Below, one piece after another: positions 6,069 to 11,570 of a stretch of DNA of 11,570 nt. Position numbers and translations under genes: made by a program. Where the stretch lies: NCBI GenBank assembly GCA_964631175.1, contig CAZVWH010000087.1:1-11570 (forward strand). Reading direction: 5' to 3'. This DNA is from CAZVWH01 sp964631175. Its GTDB lineage: Bacteria; Planctomycetota; Phycisphaerae; Sedimentisphaerales; Anaerobacaceae. Below the pieces are notes generated by a model, which was not told the DNA's origin, did not search any database, and saw only the letters and a program-made list of their open reading frames with translations. Positions within the stretch are counted from its first letter, which is position 1; each line of letters opens with the position of its first letter.

Positions 6069-7241
6069 ATGAAACTCAATAGAAAGCTGAAGATGGGAAT
6101 GGTTGGTGGAGGGCCGGGGGCTTTCATTGGTGATGTACACCGTAAGGCCTCTCGTATAGACGGTGGTATCGAGTTAGTAGCCGGGGCATTCGACATCAAC
6201 CCGCGCAAATCCAAGCAGATGGGACAAGAGCTTCTGCTCAATTCCAAACGTGTATATGGCAACTACAAGCAAATGATCGAGCGAGAGCTTAAGTTGCCGG
6301 AGGGTGAAAGGATCGATTTTGTCTCGATTACTACACCGAACAACTGGCATTTTCCTATCGCTAAAGATTTTCTCAATGCGGGCTTTCATGTGATGTGTGA
6401 AAAACCGATGACGTTCAATGTCAAAGAGGCGAAGGAGCTGCGAACTCTCGTCAGGAAATCCCGCAAAGTGTTTGGATTGATGCACAACTACACCGGCTAT
6501 CCAATGGTCAAATTAGCTCGGAATTTGGCGCGAGGTGGTGAATTAGGTAAGATTCGCAAAATCATAGTGCAGTATCCGCAAGGCTGGTTGTCCACAGCTC
6601 TGGAGAAAGCTGGCAGTATGCAAGCGGCCTGGCGAACCGATCCCAAACAGAGCGGCGGTGCCGGGTGTATGGGTGACATCGGCACACACGCAGAAAACCT
6701 CTCCGAATATATCACAGGGCTAAAGATTACTTATCTCTGTGCAGACCTAACGATTTTTGTCAAGGGACGAAAGCTCGACGATGACGGCAATGTCCTATTG
6801 CGTTTCAACAATGGTGCCAGAGGTGTTCTGCACGCCAGCCAGGTTTCAATCGGCGAAGAGAACAACCTGGCTATCTGGATATACGGCGAAGAAAAAAGCC
6901 TCGAATGGCATCAGGAGCATCCCAACTATCTGTATGTAAAAGTGCCGGATGGGCCTCTGCAGGTTTGGCGCCGTGGAAACGATTACGTGGGAGCGAAAAG
7001 CCCTGCGGCAGGTCGTGCTACTCGACTGCCGTTTGGTCATCCCGAGGCTTTCTTCGAGGCCTTCGCCAATATTTACCGCAATTTCGCCGATACTGTTCGA
7101 GCAAGATTGACCAGGACCAAACCCGATCCGTTGGCACTGGACTTCCCAAATGTTGACGATGGCCTGCGAGGTATGCTGTTTATCGAAACTGTCTTGGCCA
7201 GCAGCAAAAGCAAGCAGAAATGGACTCCTTTTAAGAAATGA
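6069..7241 (+). CDS. cytoplasmic Gfo/Idh/MocA family oxidoreductase
   Basis: A 390-residue NAD(P)-dependent sugar or inositol-type dehydrogenase without a signal peptide. The Rossmann motif is at the extreme N-terminus, GMVGGGPGAFIGDVHR (10-25). TTPNNWHFPIAK (88-99) and CEKPMTFN (110-117, Lys112) follow. The substrate domain has GGAGCMGDIGTHAENL (196-211), with His207 as catalytic-base candidate; Asp203 lies four residues before it. The extended GGGPGAFIGDVHR start and the late FGHPEAFFEAFANIY (322-336) define a subfamily distinct from the two exported dehydrogenases here. AAAGGA is about 6 bases before the ATG. It is divergent from a cytoplasmic TIM-barrel gene and is followed by a strong intrinsic terminator. 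The two together could oxidise a sugar hydroxyl and rearrange or cleave the keto product inside the cell. No substrate can be named. Confidence 0.93.
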   Translation: MKLNRKLKMGMVGGGPGAFIGDVHRKASRIDGGIELVAGAFDINPRKSKQMGQELLLNSKRVYGNYKQMIERELKLPEGERIDFVSITTPNNWHFPIAKDFLNAGFHVMCEKPMTFNVKEAKELRTLVRKSRKVFGLMHNYTGYPMVKLARNLARGGELGKIRKIIVQYPQGWLSTALEKAGSMQAAWRTDPKQSGGAGCMGDIGTHAENLSEYITGLKITYLCADLTIFVKGRKLDDDGNVLLRFNNGARGVLHASQVSIGEENNLAIWIYGEEKSLEWHQEHPNYLYVKVPDGPLQVWRRGNDYVGAKSPAAGRATRLPFGHPEAFFEAFANIYRNFADTVRARLTRTKPDPLALDFPNVDDGLRGMLFIETVLASSKSKQKWTPFKK

Positions 7242-7276
7242 TTAACCCATATAAAACCTGCGGTAAAATTGAAACT

Positions 7277-7325
7277 ACGCAATAAATTGCGTGTTTAGCC
7301 CCCAAATTTATTTGGGGGTTCTTAA
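7277..7325 (+). terminator. tandem hairpins with intrinsic terminator
   Basis: A first hairpin, ACGCAAT/ATTGCGT (7277-7292), is followed by CCCCCAAA-TTTA-TTTGGGGG (7299-7318) and then TTCTT (7319-7323). The second is a textbook intrinsic terminator ending the oxidoreductase transcript, 36 bases after its stop. The next gene starts only 38 bases beyond, with no clear promoter between, so it may depend on read-through or on an atypical promoter. Confidence 0.8.
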
Positions 7326-7360
7326 AATATCGGGTCGAATTTACATGTGAGGGAATATCC

Positions 7361-8650
7361 ATGAGAAGGAAAATTGAAGAAAAAAATAAAAACGTTACAA
7401 GAAGAGACTTTATTAAAACATCCACGGCAGTCGGAATGGCGACACTGCTGTCCGGCTCGGGTACAATCTTCGCTCAGAGGCCTAAGAAGTTACGTGTTGC
7501 TCTAATCGGCTGTGGCGGTCGTGGAACGGGTGCCTTGGAGAATTGCATGGCCGCAGGAAAATCTGTCGGCATGGAGCTGGAAGTTGTTGCGACCGCCGAC
7601 TGGTTCAAAAGCAGAGCCGAAGAAGCCGGTAAGCTCTACGGTGTGATGGAATCGCGGTGCTTTGGTGGTGCCGATGGTTACAGAAAGCTTTTGGACACTA
7701 ATGCAGATGTTGTGTTGATGGCCACGCCGCCGAATTTCCGGCCGGTGCATTTTGGAGCAGCTATCAAAGCGGGAAAACATGTATTCATGGAAAAACCCGT
7801 CGCCGTTGATCCACTTGGCGTCCGCAGGCTAATCGAGGCCGGTGAGCTGGCAAAGAAAAAAGGCCTTTCGGTCGTAGCCGGTACCCAGCGCCGTCATCAA
7901 ACAGTTTACCTCCAGACTCAGTATGCCGTAGCGAACGGTGCAATCGGTAAGATTAGAGGCGGCTGTGTCTGGTGGTGTGGGGCTATACCGTGGATCCACC
8001 ACCGCAAGAGCGGCCAGAGTGATGCGGACTATATGGTAAACAACTGGGTCAATTTCACTGAAATGTCAGGCGACCATATCATTGAGCAACATGTGCACAA
8101 CCTGGATGTTGCTAATTGGCTTATTGGCCATCCACCAATCAGAGCTCTCGGTTTCGGCGGGCGCGCCCGACGAAAGACCGGCAACCAATTTGATTTCTTC
8201 AGCATCCAATATGATTACGCTGACGACCTGCACATCCATAGCATGTGCCGACAAATCAGTGGCTGCTACAACAGAGTGATGGAACACTTTGTGGGCAGCG
8301 AAGGCTCAACCTTCGGTGACGGCAGCAGGATGGATTCGCATAAAAGCATCGATATACCGGACTTTCCTGGGCACGATAATCCGTATGTTCAAGAGCACAT
8401 CGATTTGCTCAATAGTATTCTTGATGAAAAACCTATTAACGAGGCTCGCAATGTCGCTGAATCTACACTCACGGCAATAATGGGTCGAATATCAGCTTAT
8501 ACCGGTCAGGTAGTTAGATGGTCGGACCTTACTGAGAACAAGGATTCACAGTGGTATAATCTAACTCTAAAACCGACTGCGGAGGATTTTGAGAAAGGCG
8601 ACGTGGTAGCTCCGCCCGACGATGTCATTGCCATCCCGGGAAACGCATAA
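7361..8650 (+). CDS. second Tat-exported Gfo/Idh/MocA family oxidoreductase
   Basis: A 429-residue exported NAD(P)-dependent oxidoreductase. TRRDFIK (13-19) is a Tat motif, followed by a hydrophobic stretch and FAQ near 37-39. The Rossmann loop is GCGGRGTG (50-57). ATPPNF (121-126) and MEKPVAVD (143-150, Lys145) follow. GTQRRHQ (174-180) and GDHIIEQHVHNLDVANW (237-253) supply the histidine-rich active-site face seen in this planctomycete/Bacteroidetes subfamily. The C-terminus WYNLTLKP...FEKGDVVAPPDDVIAIPGNA resembles that of the same subfamily. GAGGGA (7349-7354) lies 6 bases before the ATG. It differs clearly from the exported dehydrogenase at the left of the window, so it is not a recent duplicate. 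It probably works on a glycoside or free sugar in the envelope with a bound cofactor. Family call is firm, substrate unknown. Confidence 0.93.
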   Translation: MRRKIEEKNKNVTRRDFIKTSTAVGMATLLSGSGTIFAQRPKKLRVALIGCGGRGTGALENCMAAGKSVGMELEVVATADWFKSRAEEAGKLYGVMESRCFGGADGYRKLLDTNADVVLMATPPNFRPVHFGAAIKAGKHVFMEKPVAVDPLGVRRLIEAGELAKKKGLSVVAGTQRRHQTVYLQTQYAVANGAIGKIRGGCVWWCGAIPWIHHRKSGQSDADYMVNNWVNFTEMSGDHIIEQHVHNLDVANWLIGHPPIRALGFGGRARRKTGNQFDFFSIQYDYADDLHIHSMCRQISGCYNRVMEHFVGSEGSTFGDGSRMDSHKSIDIPDFPGHDNPYVQEHIDLLNSILDEKPINEARNVAESTLTAIMGRISAYTGQVVRWSDLTENKDSQWYNLTLKPTAEDFEKGDVVAPPDDVIAIPGNA

Positions 8651-8686
8651 GTATAAATTCTGGAATTTGTAGCTTAAGTAAGTTAT

Positions 8687-8719
8687 GGCTTTGCCCATCA
8701 TTCTGTGGGGTGCAAAGCG
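8687..8719. terminator. hairpin between convergent genes, possible terminator
   Basis: GCTTTGC (8688-8694) pairs with GCAAAGC (8712-8718), with an inner CCA/TGG stem and a 3-base bulge. On the plus strand CTTTT comes only after 12 more bases, so it is not a classical intrinsic terminator. Its place 37 bases after one stop and 15 bases before the convergent gene's stop suggests a 3'-end role for one or both transcripts. Confidence 0.5.
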
Positions 8720-8733
8720 CGCCCTATATACTT

Positions 8734-9954
8734 TTAATCTTCGAGCTCGACGATTTCTGTAAACAGTACCAGGGCTCCGGCTGTCGCTGCATGCGGCTCG
8801 GCTGTTCCTACCAGCCCGACTTTTTTGCCTATAAACTTGCTCAAATCTGTTTCTGAGGCCTGACTGGAAGGCTTTGTATAACATATCATTTTGCCCGATT
8901 TATCGACAATTCGGAAATGTCCGGTACCGTAAGTCTCAAAAGTTTGAAACCGCCCTATAACTATAAACCTGCCTAAGTCTTCGGTTTTAGCCAATCTTGT
9001 GGAACGGGCTTTGTCTATGTCCTGCATAACCTTTTGCAATTGTGCATTTTGAAGCTGTACTTCCTTGGCTACGCGCACAACCAGCTCAAAATCCTCTATT
9101 CGTTTAATCACAAACTCCGCATAGCGGGCGGCCTTGCCGGCTTCTTTATTGCTGACAATTTCTTTCAATGACCTTTTTATTTCTGCGTAATTCTGCTGAT
9201 CTATCGGTTTAGCACGTTCGGATTTGATTTTCTCTTGCAGAGCATAAAATTCTTTGAGCTTCTCAGCTTCAATAGAAATTACAGCGGCAACAGCCGTGTT
9301 GGCGTCGGCGGTAGATGTGGTAGGTTCCATAGTCGTGGTCGGCGCCTCTGCAATAACCGGGCTGGCCGGCTTCGTGTATTGGCTGCTCACCCAAAGATAG
9401 GCACCACTCGGCGGAGCAATCTTATAATAATCGTCTTTTTCTTCGCCCAATAATTTGACTTTTTGTCCCCGGCTGAGCTTTATCTGCTCAGAGGTAGAAT
9501 GCATCGGCTCTATGTCATTAGAGCCGGCATAGACACGAACCTCATCACCGGTAACCACAGCAATTGTGGGATTATCAAGGTTAACGCTAACATACTGCAT
9601 TGAAATCCAAGAGAAGCTACCTGCCGGCGGAACGATGCGGGACCAGCCGAATTGTGTGCTGACCACTTCGACTCTGTCGCCCTTGTAGAGTTTGTCGCAA
9701 TTATAAAAATTCGTGCCTGGACCGCTGCGAATGTTTACATCATTGCCTGTTATCTCGGCAACGTAGGGTAAAGCAACAGCAGTAACATTGTTGGCGTCAC
9801 TAACCAGTGAAGATTCATCAGGTGAAATGACTGCCGGCTGGGCAAAGCTGATTGATACCACGATTGTTAAAACAGCGAGAACGAAGGTTTTTTTACCGCT
9901 TTGATTTAATGCTTGTTGCACAACATTTTTCGGAAAATCGAATTGAAACTCCAT
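8734..9954 (-). CDS. exported protein with two SH3b domains, coiled coil and OB-like C-terminal domain
   Basis: A 406-residue protein I do not recognise as a named gene. A hydrophobic signal (FVLAVLTIVVSISFA, 24-38) follows an unusually long 20-residue N-region. GGGAGG before the ATG at 9954 supports this start. The first bacterial SH3 domain (about 64-124) has NIRSGPGTNF (74-83) and GWSRIVPP (103-110). The second, more divergent one (132-194) has YKIAPPSGAYLWVSSQY; its NIRSGP loop reads VRVYAGSND. A Pro/Thr-rich linker (about 195-220) leads to a charged helical region (226-318), probably a coiled coil. The last 80 residues (about 327-406, GRFQTFETYGTGHFRIVDKSG...) look like a small beta-barrel or OB-like domain. 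Such proteins are thought to bind peptidoglycan or cell-surface partners. It is convergent to the second exported oxidoreductase. Domain architecture is confident, function unknown. Confidence 0.82.
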   Translation of the reverse strand: MEFQFDFPKNVVQQALNQSGKKTFVLAVLTIVVSISFAQPAVISPDESSLVSDANNVTAVALPYVAEITGNDVNIRSGPGTNFYNCDKLYKGDRVEVVSTQFGWSRIVPPAGSFSWISMQYVSVNLDNPTIAVVTGDEVRVYAGSNDIEPMHSTSEQIKLSRGQKVKLLGEEKDDYYKIAPPSGAYLWVSSQYTKPASPVIAEAPTTTMEPTTSTADANTAVAAVISIEAEKLKEFYALQEKIKSERAKPIDQQNYAEIKRSLKEIVSNKEAGKAARYAEFVIKRIEDFELVVRVAKEVQLQNAQLQKVMQDIDKARSTRLAKTEDLGRFIVIGRFQTFETYGTGHFRIVDKSGKMICYTKPSSQASETDLSKFIGKKVGLVGTAEPHAATAGALVLFTEIVELED

Positions 9955-10028
9955 TTTCTGCCTCCCACAAAAATCCGTGAATTGGTAACTGTTTGAATAG
10001 TTACTGGTTAAATGCTATATTCAATATT

Positions 10029-10091
10029 CAGTTACCATTCACCAGTTACCAGTTACCATTCACCAGTTACCAATTACCAGTTACCAGTTAC
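10029..10091. repeat. nine-unit heptanucleotide tandem array
   Basis: Nine consecutive 7-base units starting at 10029: six are CAGTTAC, two are CATTCAC (units 2 and 5) and one is CAATTAC (unit 7). The array sits in the 225-base gap upstream of the SH3b gene, which reads to the left. An inverted partial copy, ATTGGTAACTG (9981-9991), is exactly complementary to 10064-10074 and could fold with the array. Confidence 0.9.
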
Positions 10092-10104
10092 CATCTTTGA
10101 TGTG

Positions 10105-10133
10105 AAATTACCATTGTTCTTAGGACTTGTCAA
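10105..10133 (-). promoter_or_regulatory. candidate promoter for the SH3b gene
   Basis: On the minus strand a perfect -35 TTGACA (10133-10128) is followed after 17 bases by TAATTT (10110-10105), a weak -10. If used, transcription would start near 10098 and the heptamer array would lie in the roughly 145-base untranslated leader of the SH3b gene. Confidence 0.35.
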
Positions 10134-10179
10134 ATTTTTATTATCGCAAATATGACTACTATAAGGCTAAAGATGCGAT

Positions 10180-11394
10180 TTAAGCTTGTAGCCGGGCGAG
10201 CTCATCTTTGCACATCTTCAGCTGTCCAGGATCGGAGAGCTTTTCAGCGGCTGCCTGCAAATGTTTTACCGCCTTCTGTGACTGATGTAGATAACGTGAG
10301 TACAATAAGCCGAGCATCAGCTCCACCTGCTCAGCATATTCGTAATTGCCGTAACGGGCCAAAAACTGTTCGTATGCTTGGGCTGCTTCGGCTGACCTTT
10401 CGTTGCTGGCAAGCTGATTGGCAATATCCAATAGATACTGGCGTGGTAGAATCTGGCTGCTGTCGAGCCTCATAAGCTCGAGATAGGCATCGGCTGCAGC
10501 CGGTAAATTGCGCTGAGCGATTCGGTTGCCGATAATATTTCGAAGCTCTGTTATCTTGTTTTCATTTCTACTGGTGGATTGAGACTGTTCATGGCTGGTT
10601 TTTTCTACTTCTTTTACCTTTATCGGCTTCTTTCCCATTTGGCCCGTAACTGGGTCATAACCGCTCGATACTACATCCCGGAATTGACGCCGTCGATTCC
10701 ATTGTTTTATCATTGCCCATAGGTCGAAATTGCTGCCTCGAAGCAAGCCGGCTGCCAGTAGTGCCAACGTGGCCGCGATACCGAACGCGTATCCCGCCAG
10801 ATGGGCGGTGTAGGCAATAGATGCTGGAGCTAAATGAGGCTCGAAGATATTATCCCAAATGACCAGCTTAAAGACGATAAAGTATAATGCCGGCACTTCT
10901 ATCGTTCCTATGAAGAAGAACCAATATAGGACAGTTATCAGGGTCTGGGGGAATAACACCAGGTAAGCACCGGTAACAGCGGCAACGGCACCGCTGGCCC
11001 CCAGAGTCGGTATCTGCGAGGAAGAATGGACAACCGTATGGCCTATGCCGCTAAAAATCGCACCAACCAAAAAGAAGAATAAATATCCAAGATGTCCGAT
11101 CTTGTCATTGACGTTATTGCCGAAAATATACAGAAAGAACATATTGCCGGTAATGTGCAAAAAGCCCCCATGCAGGAACGCATAGCTTGCAAACTGCCAT
11201 AAACGCGGCTGGGCAGGTGTGAGCATAAATTGCTTCGCCCAGTCGTGAACCGGTACGGTTACAACTTGACTACCCCATATTTCACGGTGGGAACCGTATG
11301 TTAAAAAGAAGACAATTACATTGACAATTATCAAGGCGTAATTTGCATAGGGCGTCCGTCTTGGCAAAATACTTGTACGAATAGGTAAAAGCAT
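10180..11394 (-). CDS. rhomboid-family intramembrane serine protease with C-terminal TPR-like domain
   Basis: A 404-residue fusion. Residues 1-220 form the rhomboid membrane domain: typical start LPIRTSILPRRTPYANYALIIVN, then HGGFLHITGNMFFLYIFGNNV (75-95), the serine motif GASG (132-135, Ser134) and the histidine partner AHLAGYAFG (197-205, His198). Both residues of the Ser-His dyad are therefore present, so it should be an active protease cutting transmembrane segments. After the last helix (about 201-218) comes a basic linker (231-285), then a helical repeat region (about 285-402). Patterns such as AADAYLELMRLD and AAQAYEQFLARYGNYEYAEQ suggest TPR repeats on the cytoplasmic side. No Shine-Dalgarno is visible before the ATG at 11394, and no in-frame alternative start exists upstream before a stop. 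The N-terminal sequence fits the family, so a short-leader or leaderless transcript is likely. Confidence 0.9.
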   Translation of the reverse strand: MLLPIRTSILPRRTPYANYALIIVNVIVFFLTYGSHREIWGSQVVTVPVHDWAKQFMLTPAQPRLWQFASYAFLHGGFLHITGNMFFLYIFGNNVNDKIGHLGYLFFFLVGAIFSGIGHTVVHSSSQIPTLGASGAVAAVTGAYLVLFPQTLITVLYWFFFIGTIEVPALYFIVFKLVIWDNIFEPHLAPASIAYTAHLAGYAFGIAATLALLAAGLLRGSNFDLWAMIKQWNRRRQFRDVVSSGYDPVTGQMGKKPIKVKEVEKTSHEQSQSTSRNENKITELRNIIGNRIAQRNLPAAADAYLELMRLDSSQILPRQYLLDIANQLASNERSAEAAQAYEQFLARYGNYEYAEQVELMLGLLYSRYLHQSQKAVKHLQAAAEKLSDPGQLKMCKDELARLQA

Positions 11395-11480
11395 TGTATA
11401 ATCAATTTAAATAAAAGGAACATCACATTTAATCAATTCAGAAGTTTATTGTAATAGTAAGTCGTTTCGAGAACAAGATA

Positions 11481-11507
11481 TAAAAAAAGGACGGCTGTTG
11501 CCGTCCT
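11481..11507 (-). terminator. intrinsic terminator of a gene lying beyond the right edge
   Basis: AGGACGGC (11488-11495), loop TGTT, GCCGTCCT (11500-11507) form a perfect 8-base stem. Read on the minus strand it is followed by a run of seven T (11488-11482). It would stop leftward transcription coming from outside the window, 87 bases before the rhomboid start. Confidence 0.85.
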
Positions 11508-11570
11508 ATGCTAAAAAATCGTACAAAAATTTTTCTCCCCTTCGGAAGACCTCCAGGGCCGACATGGTTA
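11506..11570 (-). CDS. possible C-terminal end of an off-window gene
   Basis: On the minus strand, one frame from 11568 reads TMSALEVFRRGEKFLYDFLA and stops at TAG (11508-11506), exactly where the terminator stem begins. This is the right place for the end of a coding region. The other two frames are also open over most of this stretch, and the segment may instead be part of an RNA gene or a leader. No family can be recognised from 20 residues. Confidence 0.25.
   Translation of the reverse strand, partial: TMSALEVFRRGEKFLYDFLA

Noticed and set aside
10029..10091. Heptamer array as a CRISPR or iteron origin
   Set aside because: Units are directly adjacent without spacers, and there are no Cas, replication initiator or DnaA-box features nearby.
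10143..10179. ATCGCA/TGCGAT inverted pair just after the rhomboid stop
   Set aside because: Only six base pairs with a 25-base loop and no T-run on the minus strand, too weak to call a terminator.

Overview
The window looks like chromosomal DNA of a planctomycete-type bacterium (Phycisphaerae/Sedimentisphaerales-like; Verrucomicrobiota or Lentisphaerota are possible alternatives). I base this on protein style. There are several Gfo/Idh/MocA oxidoreductases and xylose-isomerase-like TIM-barrel proteins carrying Tat signals, next to a DUF6807 lipoprotein, with long gaps between genes and dispersed palindromic repeats. No rRNA, tRNA, CRISPR array, transposase or phage gene was seen.

Layout from left to right. 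A DUF6807 (PF14100, formerly 'PmoA') lipoprotein gene on the minus strand runs off the left edge. A REP-like palindrome separates it from an upstream Tat-exported Gfo/Idh/MocA protein, also minus. A short divergent promoter region leads to a plus-strand Tat-exported TIM-barrel protein. Next come two minus-strand housekeeping-type genes, a SlyD-like FKBP prolyl isomerase and a glycine-rich RRM RNA-binding protein. A 561-base gap without a convincing gene but with several hairpins follows. The next block holds a cytoplasmic TIM-barrel protein (minus), a divergent intergenic region with an inverted repeat and a good -35 box, a cytoplasmic Gfo/Idh/MocA protein (plus), a strong intrinsic terminator, and a second Tat-exported Gfo/Idh/MocA protein (plus). 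The right third holds an exported SH3b-repeat protein (minus), a heptanucleotide tandem array in its leader, and a rhomboid-TPR fusion (minus). At the edge is an intrinsic terminator belonging to a gene beyond the window.

Six of the ten main genes (three dehydrogenases, two TIM-barrel isomerase/lyase-type proteins and DUF6807) come from families that recur together in glycoside catabolism through 3-keto sugars: a Gfo/Idh/MocA enzyme oxidises a sugar hydroxyl and a TIM-barrel partner isomerises the keto-sugar or eliminates the aglycone. Both export-tagged and untagged versions occur here, which suggests an envelope stage and a cytoplasmic stage. That pathway is inference: no substrate, transporter or regulator is visible. 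The FKBP, RRM, SH3b and rhomboid genes look unrelated to it.
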